NCBI GenBank assembly: GCA_934167885.1
Contig: CAKPMB010000008.1
Location: forward strand, 1-64,000
Reading direction: 5' to 3'
From: an uncultured Bacilli bacterium
GTDB lineage: Bacteria > Bacillota_I > Bacilli_A > RF39 > UBA660
DNA: 64,000 nucleotides
Below the pieces are notes generated by a model. It ran no database searches and was not told the DNA's origin. It was given only the letters and a program-made list of their open reading frames with translations. The position numbers and the translations under genes are program-made. The stretch's first letter is position 1, and each line of letters starts with the position of its first letter. Shown in pieces: positions 17,348-25,415 of this stretch.

Positions 17348-18274
17348 ATGGAATTTATGACTACAAAGAAAGCTGTTGAAAAATGGAACATTAGTGAAAG
17401 AAGAATCAGACAATTATTACAAGATGGTAGAATTGGAGGTGCAGTTAAAGTAGGAAATAGTTGGAATATTCCTATTGATGCCGAGAAACCAGTTGATAAA
17501 AGAATAATTAAACCAGATGATAATAAATTTATTATTGATTTAGATGATGATTATTTTGATGAAGTAGATAGTTTAAAAAAAGAATTAGATAGTAAAAGAC
17601 CAATACCTAAAGAAACTTTAAAATCATTAAGAGAATCTATTAACTTAGAATGGACTTATAATAGTAATGGAATTGAAGGTAATACTTTAACATTAAGAGA
17701 AACACAAGTTGTTTTAGAAGGAATAACTGTTGGTGGAAAATCTATTAAAGAGCATTTAGAAGCAATTAACCATGAAAAAGCAATTTTATTTTTAGATGAT
17801 TTAGTTAAAGATAATGAACCAATTAGTGAGTGGAATATTAAAAATATCCATCAGTTAATTTTAAAGGATATAGATAATGAAAATGCTGGAAGGTATAGAA
17901 AAGAAAATGTAACTATTAAAGGTGCAACACATATTCCTCCAGACCATTTAAAAGTTCCTGAATTGATGGAAAAATTAATATTAACTTATAATACTTGGAG
18001 TGAATATCATCCAATAATTCAAGCAGCATTATTACATGGTGAGTTAGTTAAAATACACCCATTTGTAGATGGTAATGGAAGAACATCCAGATTACTTATG
18101 AATTTAGTTTTAATGAACAATGGATATAATCCCGTAATTATTAAAAAGGAATCAAGATTAAAATATTATGAAGCATTAGATAAAGCACATACAACTGGTA
18201 ATTATACAGATTTTGTTAAGCTAGTTACTGAGTTGGAAGTGGAAATGTTGAAAAAATATTTAGAATTATTGTAG
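17348..18274 (+). CDS. Fic-domain protein with N-terminal helix-turn-helix
   Basis: 308 residues from the ATG at 17348, placed by AGAGGTG; an in-frame codon at 17300 lies inside the -35 box and is rejected. Residues about 1-45 read TTKKAVEKWNISERRIRQLL, then a GGAVKVGNSWNIP wing, an excisionase/MerR-like DNA-binding fold. An inhibitory-helix motif SNGIEGN follows (about 106-112). The Fic core HPFVDGNGRTSR (237-248) is complete, so AMP or another nucleotide moiety could be transferred to a target. The inhibitory motif lies in the same chain, like class II Fic proteins. The adjoining operator suggests autoregulation. Likely element cargo with toxin-like or regulatory use. Confidence 0.9.
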   Translation: MEFMTTKKAVEKWNISERRIRQLLQDGRIGGAVKVGNSWNIPIDAEKPVDKRIIKPDDNKFIIDLDDDYFDEVDSLKKELDSKRPIPKETLKSLRESINLEWTYNSNGIEGNTLTLRETQVVLEGITVGGKSIKEHLEAINHEKAILFLDDLVKDNEPISEWNIKNIHQLILKDIDNENAGRYRKENVTIKGATHIPPDHLKVPELMEKLILTYNTWSEYHPIIQAALLHGELVKIHPFVDGNGRTSRLLMNLVLMNNGYNPVIIKKESRLKYYEALDKAHTTGNYTDFVKLVTELEVEMLKKYLELL

Positions 18275-18286
18275 TAGGAGGAAGTT

Positions 18287-18454
18287 ATGGAAATAGAAGT
18301 AATTATTGCAGCTATAATAGAAGGAATTGTAGCATTAATTGTAGGTTTTTGCAGTGGATATTCAGTAGGAATTAATAAAAAAAATAAATTTAAACAGAAA
18401 GCTAAAGATAATGCTAATCAAATTCAAATTGGTGTAATAAATAATGGAAAATAA
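18287..18454 (+). CDS. Small membrane protein, 55 residues
   Basis: Starts at ATG 18287 with AGGAGGAAG seven bases upstream. One hydrophobic helix (about 4-29, IIAAIIEGIVALIVGFCSG) is followed by a lysine-rich segment and KQKAKDNANQIQIGVINNG. The last 11 bases overlap the start of the next gene, so the two are coupled. The C-terminal motif QKAKDNANQIQ echoes the N-terminus of the next protein (QKARDNAIQVH), which suggests that the two share a binding or assembly element. Family not recognised. Confidence 0.6.
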   Translation: MEIEVIIAAIIEGIVALIVGFCSGYSVGINKKNKFKQKAKDNANQIQIGVINNGK

Positions 18455-19544
18455 AAATCAGAAGGCTAGAGATAATGCAATTCAAGTTCATGCGGATACA
18501 ATAAATCTCGGATTAAATGAAGAAACTGTGAGAAATATAATTTCTATTGAAACACAAAAAGCTTTAAAAGAAGCAGAATTAGTAGCAACAGAAGTTGCAC
18601 TAAAAAGGTTAAATGAATATAATGAAACATTGATAAATAAATTAGTAAAATATGAAATGCTACAAGCCTTTTCAGATCCAGCTATTCAAATGCTATTTAG
18701 AAAAACAGAAAGAACTGCTATTTGTACAGATAGAGAATTTGATTATGAAATGTTAAGTGAATTATTAGCGCATAGGGTTAAGAAGGATAAAGATTATGTA
18801 GTAAAAGCTGCAATTAATAAATCAGTTGAAATAATTGAAGATATTTCTGAGGAAGCTTTGCTAGGGTTAACTTTATTATTTGCGATAATAAGCATACAAC
18901 CAGAAAGTGGAATTATGTCTGATGGATTAGCTGTATTGGATAGTTTATTTGGAAGACTAATTGCTGGAAATAAACTACCATACGGAAGAACTTGGATAGA
19001 TAATTTAGAAATAGTTCAAGTTGTAAAAATTATACCATATTCAAGTATCTCAAAATTTAATGACCACTTTAATAAAAAATTAGATGGTTACTTTAAGGAT
19101 GGGATAGAAGTAAATTCAGAAAAATATAACAAAATAATAAATGATTTGAAAAATGTTGGATTGTCAGGAAATATACTAATAAAAAATGAATACATAAATA
19201 ATTATTATAAAATTCCTGTAGTAAAAAAAGAACAAATAAAAGATTTAAGAATTAACATAGTTACAGCAACTGGACAAATTACAGTTATTAAATTAACAGA
19301 AGAACAAATAAAAGTATTAGAAGATATATATGAAAATTATGATAATAAACCACAAAATATAGATGAGATTCAGAAAAAATATCAAGAAAATTTAGATAAA
19401 TATGTTAATTTGGAAAAAATTTCTACTTGGTGGGATGACGCAATGTTTAATATGCCAAGTATAGAAATAACCCCTATTGGGAGAATTTTAGCACAAGTGA
19501 ATGCTAAAAGATTGGATGATAGGGTGCCTAGTTTAGAAAATTAA
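18444..19544 (+). CDS. LPO_1073/Vpar_1526-like protein of unknown function
   Basis: 366 residues, no membrane helix. The N-terminus NQKARDNAIQVHADTINLGL resembles the Q-K-A-x-D-N-S-x-N-x-Q-A-G-x-D-I-N motif of LPO_1073/Vpar_1526-family proteins. A helical stretch rich in alanine and glutamate follows (about 25-75), then a mixed domain including LLAHRVKKDKDYVVKAAIN and a later PIGRILAQVN segment. It is translationally coupled to the small membrane protein. Such proteins are often found in variable islands; a defence or membrane-sensing role is a guess. Last gene before the right junction. Confidence 0.55.
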   Translation: MENKNQKARDNAIQVHADTINLGLNEETVRNIISIETQKALKEAELVATEVALKRLNEYNETLINKLVKYEMLQAFSDPAIQMLFRKTERTAICTDREFDYEMLSELLAHRVKKDKDYVVKAAINKSVEIIEDISEEALLGLTLLFAIISIQPESGIMSDGLAVLDSLFGRLIAGNKLPYGRTWIDNLEIVQVVKIIPYSSISKFNDHFNKKLDGYFKDGIEVNSEKYNKIINDLKNVGLSGNILIKNEYINNYYKIPVVKKEQIKDLRINIVTATGQITVIKLTEEQIKVLEDIYENYDNKPQNIDEIQKKYQENLDKYVNLEKISTWWDDAMFNMPSIEITPIGRILAQVNAKRLDDRVPSLEN

Positions 19545-19563
19545 TTACACAATGACCATCGGC

Positions 19564-19569
19564 AGGTGG
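19564..19569 (+). other. Right attachment junction (attR core)
   Basis: AGGTGG, matching the left junction. The next in-frame codons (GGT GAA GGC GCT GAA) encode the GEGAEVVYPL segment that continues the amidase domain. Confidence 0.7.
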
Positions 19570-20668
19570 TGAAGGCGCTGAAGTAGTTTACCCCCTTCGC
19601 ACCCAATCAACCTTGCCCAAAGCCATTCTCGATGAAATCGGTGCAAAAGGCCAAATAAAACGCAAAATCTACCAACGCGTCCTACCCGAGAACCCATCCA
19701 AAGATTACTACTACATAATGCGCGAAACACCAAATACGACCGCCCTTTTGATAGAATACGGCTTTATAGACAATTCAAACGACCAAAAAAAATTACAAAA
19801 CAGCCTTCTAGATTACGTTGAAGGTGTCGTTAAAGCAGTCAGTGAATATACCAACACACCATATTCCTTACCAGGTTCTAACCAAGAAGGCGACTACTAC
19901 ACCGTCAAATTCGGCGACACCCTATATTCCATCGCCAACAAATACAACACATCTGTCAATGAATTAAAACGTCTCAACAACATAAACAGCAACAACTTAA
20001 CCATCGGCCAAAAACTACAAATACCAAAAAACGAAATCCAAGAAGACTACATAACTTACATTGTAAAACTAGGCGACACTTTATACTCCATCGCCAAAAA
20101 CTATAACATCACACCCAATGATATTATTGAATACAACAACCTACCAACAACTGTGTTAACAGTAAATCAAACTCTTAAAATTCCAACAACTCAAATTAAT
20201 CCCAACACCTACATTGTCAAAGCAGGCGACACTCTATATTCCATCGCCCAATCTTTCAACACAACTGTTACAAACATCAAAGATTTAAATAACTTATACA
20301 ACAACAATCTAACTATCGGCCAAGAGTTAATAATTCCCAGAAATGATATTACGGAAGTAGATTACGTTGTATACCAAGTCAAAAGAGGTGACACCTTATA
20401 TTCCATTGCTAAAGAATACAATACCAAAGTATCAAGTATTAAATCATACAACAATTTAACAAGCGACAACTTAACGATAGGCGATATATTACAAATACCT
20501 ATAGAAGAAATCAAAACGGAATACCAAATTTACAAAGTAAATTCAAATGATACTCTATATAGCATTGCCAATAAATTTAATACAACCGTTCAAAAAATAA
20601 TTGATTTAAACAAATTAACGTCAACGCTACTAAATATAAATCAAGAATTACAAATACCATCTAACTAA
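19570..20668 (+). pseudogene. 3' part of the amidase: catalytic end and five LysM repeats
   Basis: The frame is open from the right junction: GEGAEVVYPLRTQSTLP, then RVLPENPSKDYYYIMRETPN and the catalytic glutamate in ALLIEYGFIDN. Five LysM repeats follow, each with GDTLYSIA (last one NDTLYSIA), at roughly 19890, 20050, 20200, 20360 and 20520. LysM binds N-acetylglucosamine in peptidoglycan, as expected for a wall or spore-cortex hydrolase. A TTG at 19613 could start a fragment but has no RBS. Codons here end in C far more often than in the 5' part or in neighbouring genes. Joined to 12726-12994 it gives 455 residues. Confidence 0.88.
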
Positions 20669-20984
20669 TTATTATTAGAAAATTAAAATAAAATTACTTT
20701 AGATAAAGTTAAAGATACTCGATAATTATTATCAAAACAAAAATCATTGCAAGAAAAAACTTACTAGTTTGCGTGATATGAATCCCGTTTCTTGGACATA
20801 AGAGAAACGAGGTTTAGTTCAGCGCTTCAATTCAACTAATAAGTTTTTTTATTATCAAATAATTTATTAGAAAAGTTCTCATAACAAACAACCCACAAGA
20901 AAAAACCAAAACATTACTTTCCACATTCGACAAAATTCGCTAAATTAATTCTACTATTTTTTCTATAATCAAAATGGTGATAAC
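20669..20984 (+). other. Intergenic gap with structured element
   Basis: 316 bases without a gene. It contains the long inverted structure at 20755-20850 and, just before 20985, GGTGATAAC as the RBS of spoIIGA. Nothing else was identified. Confidence 0.5.
20755..20850 (+). terminator. Elaborate terminator or structured RNA element after the amidase
   Basis: Outer arms of 15 bases with one mismatch (20755-20769 / 20834-20848) enclose a second hairpin, CC-CGTTTCT (20784-20792) with AGAAACG-A-GG (20803-20812). The right arm ends in seven T residues. This is larger than a normal terminator, so it could be a small RNA ending in its own terminator or a regulated attenuator. No known riboswitch class was recognised. 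Confidence 0.55.
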
Positions 20985-21731
20985 ATGACAATCTATATTG
21001 ATTTATTATTTTTTTTAAATATAGGTTTAGATTTCGTGTTGTTAATGAGTGTTAGTGTAATTTTAAAAAGAAATGTTTCATTATTTAGAATATTTTTAGG
21101 TAGTTTATTAGGCGGCGTAACAATTTTTACTTTGTTTGTTTCGATAAGTGGCCTATGGCTTTTATTACTTAAACTTTTTCTGGGTATATTTATGGTAATT
21201 ATCACTTTTGGCTATAGAAACATAACATATACCCTTAATAACTTTTACTACCTAATTCTTATGAGCATTATTTTAGGAGGTGGTCTTTATTTAATAAAAG
21301 ACACAGGATTTTATAATTATTATGTTTTAATAATCTTATTTATTTTGTTCACCATTGCATATGTTAAAATTTCCACCAGACATAAAAATAATTATAATAA
21401 TTACTATAAGGTTGACATATATATTAAAGGTAAATTATATAAATTAAATGGCTATTTAGATACTGGTAACAAGTTGTATGACAATTATCACAATCGACCT
21501 ATTATTTTGATTTCTTATAAGATAGATTATCAAGATAGTGATCTTTTATATGTTCCATATGCAGCACTTAATAATGTCAGTGTTTTAAAATGCATCAAAA
21601 CAGACAAAATTGTGATAAACAATCATATTTATAAAAATTATTTAGTTGGATTATCTAAAAATAAGTTTATGATTGATGGTATTAATTGTATATTACACAG
21701 TAGCATGCAAGAAAATATTAATGATAAATAA
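20985..21731 (+). CDS. spoIIGA: Sigma-E processing aspartic peptidase SpoIIGA
   Basis: 248 residues. The first half has five hydrophobic helices; the second half is a cytoplasmic domain with the aspartic-protease-like motif NGYLDTGNKLYD, then RPIILI and a late V-Y-A-A-L block, as in SpoIIGA. It removes the pro-sequence of sigma-E in the mother cell during sporulation. The gene lies directly upstream of sigE, the standard order. Slightly shorter than the roughly 300 residues of Bacillus SpoIIGA. Confidence 0.92.
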   Translation: MTIYIDLLFFLNIGLDFVLLMSVSVILKRNVSLFRIFLGSLLGGVTIFTLFVSISGLWLLLLKLFLGIFMVIITFGYRNITYTLNNFYYLILMSIILGGGLYLIKDTGFYNYYVLIILFILFTIAYVKISTRHKNNYNNYYKVDIYIKGKLYKLNGYLDTGNKLYDNYHNRPIILISYKIDYQDSDLLYVPYAALNNVSVLKCIKTDKIVINNHIYKNYLVGLSKNKFMIDGINCILHSSMQENINDK

Positions 21732-21809
21732 GAATTGAAAATTATAAATCACATCCATCTGCATCTTCTAAACTTTAAATCGCATTATCGAGAAAGGAAT
21801 CTTAAAATT

Positions 21810-22499
21810 ATGATAAAAATATTGGAAAAAATTAGAGCTTTGTTTAGGCGTATTCCTGAAGTCTTTTATGTTGGCAAAACCGATAAACTACCACCACCTT
21901 TATCAAAATCAGATGAAGAAGCCTATTTAATAATGGCACAAGATGGCGATCAACATGCACGAGATAAATTAATTGAACACAACCTACGCCTTGTTGTTTT
22001 CCTTGCCAAAAAATATGAAAATACAGGCGTTGATTTGGAGGACTTGGTAAGCATTGGAACTATTGGTCTAATGAAGGGGATTAAAACCTTCAGTATGAAT
22101 AAAAATATCAAACTAGCAACCTATGCATCCCGTTGCATTGACAATGAAATATTGATGTTCCTTCGTAAAAATAAACGTGTTAAAACAGAAATTAGTTTTG
22201 ATGAAAACCTAAGTTTTGACGCTGAGGGGAATGAATTACGGCTTGAAGACATTTTAGGAACTGAGGATGATATTGTTACCAAACCTTTGGAAGATGAATA
22301 CAACCGTAATTTAATGATGGAAGAGATTTCTAAATTAAATGACCGTGATCGTGAAATCATCACCATGCGTTATGGCTTGTTTAATCAAGAAGAAAAAACA
22401 CAAAAAGAAGTCGCTGATCTCTTAGGTATAAGTCAATCATATATCTCACGTATTGAAAAAAAAGTTATAAGACGTTTAAAAAACATTGTTAAGTGTTGA
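21810..22499 (+). CDS. sigE: Sporulation sigma factor sigma-E
   Basis: 229 residues from the ATG at 21810 (GAAAGGA upstream); an in-frame TTG at 21735 would add an unrelated extension. The N-terminal pro-region ends in VFYVGKTDKLPPPLS, matching the YYIGG...LPPPLS area of pro-sigma-E, where SpoIIGA would cut. Region 2 is clear (LRLVVFLAKKYENTGVDLED, IKLATYASRCIDNEI) and region 4 ends in EVADLLGISQSYISRIEKK. It directs early mother-cell transcription. Unlike in Bacillus, no sigG follows. Confidence 0.95.
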   Translation: MIKILEKIRALFRRIPEVFYVGKTDKLPPPLSKSDEEAYLIMAQDGDQHARDKLIEHNLRLVVFLAKKYENTGVDLEDLVSIGTIGLMKGIKTFSMNKNIKLATYASRCIDNEILMFLRKNKRVKTEISFDENLSFDAEGNELRLEDILGTEDDIVTKPLEDEYNRNLMMEEISKLNDRDREIITMRYGLFNQEEKTQKEVADLLGISQSYISRIEKKVIRRLKNIVKC

Positions 22500-22523
22500 C
22501 AATGTTTTTATTTTTGATAAGAT
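22496..22523 (+). promoter_or_regulatory. Promoter for the small gene at 22541
   Basis: TTGACA (22496-22501), which overlaps the sigE stop codon, a 16-base spacer and TAAGAT (22518-22523). Confidence 0.55.
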
Positions 22524-22540
22524 ATTTATGGAGAGTTTGG

Positions 22541-22864
22541 ATGGATAAGTCGTATTTTGTTACCTACAATAAGCTTATGTATAAAAGTGTCGAGGAATTG
22601 GTTGGCATCTTTTTAGGTAACAATACCTATTTGAGCAAGATTGCTGAAAACATCTTAATTGAGTATGACTACTTTTTTAGCGAAACTTTTGATAATGAAC
22701 TTTTGTTGAAAATTGTTGATAAGTTAGAACTTGAAAGTGTTTGGTATTTAGCTAAATATCCTATTGACAATCCTATTAGAAAAATTGCTTATGATAAAAT
22801 TATGCAAATAATTGCTAAAGAAGAGCAACAATCCTCTTCACGTAAGCTTAAAATAATTAAGTAA
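22541..22864 (+). CDS. Hypothetical protein, 107 residues
   Basis: The ATG at 22541 follows GGAGAG by five bases, and a promoter just upstream makes longer in-frame starts unlikely. The product, MDKSYFVTYNKLMYKSVEEL and onward, is helical and acidic, with a charged serine-rich tail (QQSSSRKLKIIK). No family recognised. It occupies the place where sigG is found next to sigE in Bacillus, but it shows no sigma-factor features. Confidence 0.65.
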   Translation: MDKSYFVTYNKLMYKSVEELVGIFLGNNTYLSKIAENILIEYDYFFSETFDNELLLKIVDKLELESVWYLAKYPIDNPIRKIAYDKIMQIIAKEEQQSSSRKLKIIK

Positions 22865-22868
22865 ACAT

Positions 22869-22942
22869 GCCTTCTTAGTTAAGTGGTATAACAAGGCCAT
22901 GGTAAGGCCTAGTCGTAAGTTCGATTCTTACAGAAGGCACCA
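22869..22942 (+). tRNA. tRNA-Thr (anticodon GGT)
   Basis: The acceptor stem GCCTTCT/AGAAGGC is perfect. Anticodon stem AGGCC/GGCCT closes the loop ATGGTAA with anticodon GGT. The T arm GTAAG-TTCGATT-CTTAC is regular, and CCA is encoded. Confidence 0.95.
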
Positions 22943-22943
22943 T

Positions 22944-23017
22944 TACCCCATAGCCAAGTGGTAAGGCAGTGGACTCTGACTCCACGAGCGTTAGTTCGAA
23001 CCTAACTGGGGTAGCCA
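22944..23017 (+). tRNA. tRNA-Gln (anticodon CTG)
   Basis: Acceptor stem TACCCCA/TGGGGTA with the U-A first pair typical of tRNA-Gln. Anticodon stem GTGGA/TCCAC holds loop CTCTGAC, anticodon CTG. T arm GTTAG-TTCGAAC-CTAAC; CCA encoded. Separated by one base from tRNA-Thr. Confidence 0.95.
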
Positions 23018-23025
23018 AAGAAAAT

Positions 23026-23048
23026 AACTTCTCAAGAAGTTTTTTTTT
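23026..23048 (+). terminator. Terminator of the tRNA unit
   Basis: AACTTC (23026-23031), loop TCAA, GAAGTT (23036-23041), then a T-run. Confidence 0.8.
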
Positions 23049-23225
23049 GACATTTTTTGCACCTTTCATGAATAATAATTATTATAGGTATTCCTTTTAA
23101 AACCAATAAGATATCTTATTTAAAATCCAAAGGGCACATCCAAATGACAAAACCGCTTGAAACCCCTTGTAAATAAGATATATAATTGCTATAATTAAAA
23201 ATAAGGGCTAGGTTAGTTAGATGAT

Positions 23226-23254
23226 TTGCTAAATTTTTCAATTTGTGGTATAAT
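23226..23254 (+). promoter_or_regulatory. Promoter of the HD-domain gene
   Basis: TTGCTA (23226-23231), a 17-base spacer and TATAAT (23249-23254). The region before it (23049-23225) holds a 16-bp perfect palindrome, AATAAGATATCTTATT (23105-23120), but no gene. Confidence 0.6.
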
Positions 23255-23280
23255 CTATAAATTGTTTTGAGGTGTTAGAC

Positions 23281-23769
23281 ATGAAAGCGTTAGAATTCGA
23301 TGAAATAGCGAAGTCTATTATATATACAGATAAATATCAATCTTTAAAGGATGAGCCACATCATGGTTTAAATCGTTACATCCATTGTTTAAATGTTGCT
23401 AAAATGACTTATAATTTAGCACGCCTTTTTAAGTTGGATTATATATCGGCAACAAGGGGAGCTATATTGCATGATTATTTTAATGATTGTGATTATAAAG
23501 AAATAAGAGGAATAAAGAAAAATTCTATGCATCCCATTATTGCTTTAAATAATGCTAGGTGTGAATTTGAATTAAATGATAAAGAAGAAAACATTATTGC
23601 TAGTCATATGTTTCCTTTTGGTGATATAAAGCCTAATTGTCGTGAAAGTTGGTTAGTTACCATTGCAGATAAGTTAGTGGCCATTAGAGAATGTAGTGCT
23701 TATAAAGTTAAAGAACAAGTAGCATTATGGACAATATTTTTGATTAATATTATAAATGTTAATATGTAA
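23281..23769 (+). CDS. HD-domain phosphohydrolase-like protein
   Basis: 162 residues from the ATG at 23281 (GAGGTG upstream). Metal-binding HD motifs are in order: H in GLNRYIHCLNVA, AILHDYFND (HD pair), H in ASHMFPFG and D in TIADKLVAIRE. These fit small HD hydrolases acting on nucleotides or nucleotide second messengers. The substrate is unknown. Single-gene unit with its own promoter. Confidence 0.8.
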   Translation: MKALEFDEIAKSIIYTDKYQSLKDEPHHGLNRYIHCLNVAKMTYNLARLFKLDYISATRGAILHDYFNDCDYKEIRGIKKNSMHPIIALNNARCEFELNDKEENIIASHMFPFGDIKPNCRESWLVTIADKLVAIRECSAYKVKEQVALWTIFLINIINVNM

Positions 23770-23775
23770 ATAAAA

Positions 23776-23898
23776 ATATTAACGTGTTAAGAAAAGTGTT
23801 AATATATAAATAAAAAGTATTGAATGTTATTGAAGTTATATAATACAAATCTTCTATAAGTAGTTTGTATTATTTCTTTCATTAATTCAATACTTTTT
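23776..23898 (+). terminator. Nested hairpins downstream of the HD gene
   Basis: Three inverted repeats lie in a row: ATATTAAC/GTTAATAT (23776-23805), a 14-base outer stem 23812-23825/23885-23898 followed by T residues, and an inner stem ATAATACAAA/TTTGTATTAT (23840-23849/23864-23873). They lie between converging genes and probably end the plus-strand transcript; the size leaves room for a small RNA. Confidence 0.5.
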
Positions 23899-23976
23899 TG
23901 CTTTATAGACTATATAATATTAACTTTTGTCCCTCTTTCATTATAGTTCAATAATTTTATATTTCCCTTGCTTTTA

Positions 23977-24016
23977 GAAAAAACTCTCTTAATACCTTTC
24001 AAAGTCTTTAAGAGAG
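23977..24016 (-). terminator. Terminator of the minus-strand gene at 24048
   Basis: Read on the minus strand, CTCTCTTAA and TTAAGAGAG (plus coordinates 23984-23992 and 24008-24016) form a 9-bp stem followed by a T-run. Confidence 0.7.
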
Positions 24017-24047
24017 AATTTATTTTAAATATTAACTATATTTGTGA

Positions 24048-24578
24048 TTATTTTCTTTTTTTAATTAAATCGTATGGAACGTATGTTGTGTGATCGCCAT
24101 AAGCTTTTTCAAGGGCCATTTCATGAAGTTGTTTTGTTCTACTGTTAAGTCCTTTAAAATGATATATTCTTAGTGAAAAGACTGAGTTTTCTAATTTGTG
24201 AATAAGCATATCTTCACCATTAAAACGGTATCCATTTTCACTATATTCTATTTGGCATTTACCATTCGTTAGTCTATTTAATAGTAGAATATCATCTGAT
24301 GTCATATGTTCATATTGAGCGTAACGAATTTGATGATTTAAAATGAACTCACTAGCAATCATATCAAGGATTAAATCGCTTTCATTTTCAGTGCATTGAA
24401 TATTATCATTATGTAATATTTCACCAGTTTCTTTATCGACTATTTGAAAGTATAAATAGTCATTAGCATAATATAACTTTATGTCATATGTTCTATTCTT
24501 GCTAGCACAATGTTTTAAAATAGCATTATACATGTTAATAAAATCATAGTAATCGTTCATTATGTTATTTTGTTTCAT
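24048..24578 (-). CDS. Hypothetical protein, 176 residues
   Basis: Start supported by AAAGGGGGA upstream of the ATG on the minus strand and by a consensus promoter at 24611-24639. Cytoplasmic, with alternating charged and aromatic residues (IKLYYANDYLYFQIVDKETGEILHND) and a basic end, DLIKKRK. No family recognised. It is a single-gene unit with its own strong promoter and terminator, so it is probably expressed in vegetative growth. Confidence 0.7.
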   Translation of the reverse strand: MKQNNIMNDYYDFINMYNAILKHCASKNRTYDIKLYYANDYLYFQIVDKETGEILHNDNIQCTENESDLILDMIASEFILNHQIRYAQYEHMTSDDILLLNRLTNGKCQIEYSENGYRFNGEDMLIHKLENSVFSLRIYHFKGLNSRTKQLHEMALEKAYGDHTTYVPYDLIKKRK

Positions 24579-24610
24579 TAAAAAATCCCCCTTTCTTAAT
24601 TTGGCTTTGT

Positions 24611-24639
24611 ATTATACATCATTTATATAGAAATGTCAA
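24611..24639 (-). promoter_or_regulatory. Consensus promoter, minus strand
   Basis: On the minus strand TTGACA (24639-24634), a 17-base spacer and TATAAT (24616-24611) match the sigma-A consensus exactly. Confidence 0.8.
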
Positions 24640-24692
24640 TCTTTAATTGTTTAATGTGTCTATATATGTTATTATATAGGCGGAAGTGAATT

Positions 24693-25415
24693 ATGAATTT
24701 TGTCAATAAAAAAATATTAATTACCGGTGCATCTAGAGGAATTGGCCGTGAAATTGCCTTTTATTTCGCTAGTTTAGGTTGCGATTTAATTTTAACCTAT
24801 AATGAAAGTCGTAATATGTCGAATAAGATAGTTGACACTATAAAAAGTAAGTATGGTGTTCAAGTGTCCAATGTAAAGTGTTCACTTGAATGTGAAGAAG
24901 ATGTTAATAATCTGTCAAAATATGTTATTTCAAAGTATGGCACAATTGATATATTAATTAATAATGCTGCGCTTTCTTTAGATAGTTTCTACAAAGATAA
25001 AACTAAGGAAGAATTTATGCGTGTTTTAGAAGTGAATGTGTTTGGCACATTTTCAATGATGCAAAAATTTATGGGTTTAACGAAGTATGTTATTAATATA
25101 TCAAGCACAGATGCCATTGACACTTTTAACGAATATGATATAGACTATGCTTGCAGTAAGGCATCAATTAATTGTATGACTAAATATTTCGCTTTATTTG
25201 ACAAAAATACAAAATATTATGCGATATGTCCTAATTGGGTAAAGACGGAAGCTGTTATGGAAATGGATAAAATTTTTTTAGAAGATGAATTAAAACGAAT
25301 CGGTCAAGATAAATTGATTAATCCTCGTTCTGTGGCATTATTAATAGAAAATTTGCTTACAAATGATGCCATAAGTGGTAGTATAGTAAGATTAGAAGGT
25401 GATATTGATGAATAA
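24693..25415 (+). CDS. Short-chain dehydrogenase/reductase (FabG-like)
   Basis: 240 residues. GASRGIGRE cofactor loop, NNAALS, the catalytic serine in INISSTDA and Y-x-x-x-K in YACSKAS, then YAICPNWVKTEA. This is the complete classical SDR set. The similarity is to 3-oxoacyl-ACP reductases, but no fatty-acid genes adjoin. It overlaps the next gene by eight bases and is probably co-transcribed with it and with the pseudouridine synthase. Confidence 0.85.
   Translation: MNFVNKKILITGASRGIGREIAFYFASLGCDLILTYNESRNMSNKIVDTIKSKYGVQVSNVKCSLECEEDVNNLSKYVISKYGTIDILINNAALSLDSFYKDKTKEEFMRVLEVNVFGTFSMMQKFMGLTKYVINISSTDAIDTFNEYDIDYACSKASINCMTKYFALFDKNTKYYAICPNWVKTEAVMEMDKIFLEDELKRIGQDKLINPRSVALLIENLLTNDAISGSIVRLEGDIDE

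Larger units (their letters stand above)
12990..19565 (+). mobile_element. 6.6-kb serine-recombinase integrative element inserted in the amidase gene
   Basis: The element is bounded by the two halves of one amidase gene that share AGGTGG at the junctions (12989-12994 and 19564-19569). It carries a tnpV remnant, a two-HEPN-motif protein, an HTH protein, a large serine recombinase, a Fic protein, a small membrane protein and an LPO_1073-like protein, all on the plus strand. A TnpX-like recombinase together with TnpV recalls Tn4451-type elements. No conjugation or mobilisation gene was seen, so it may be a minimal integrative element. Confidence 0.85.

Noticed and set aside
19545..19733. Minus-strand frame of 62 codons near the right attachment site
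   Set aside because: It lies opposite the clear amidase domain sequence and has no family features.
22875..23069. Minus-strand frame of 64 codons across the tRNA genes
   Set aside because: It runs through two complete tRNAs and their terminator; such readings of antisense tRNA are well-known false genes.
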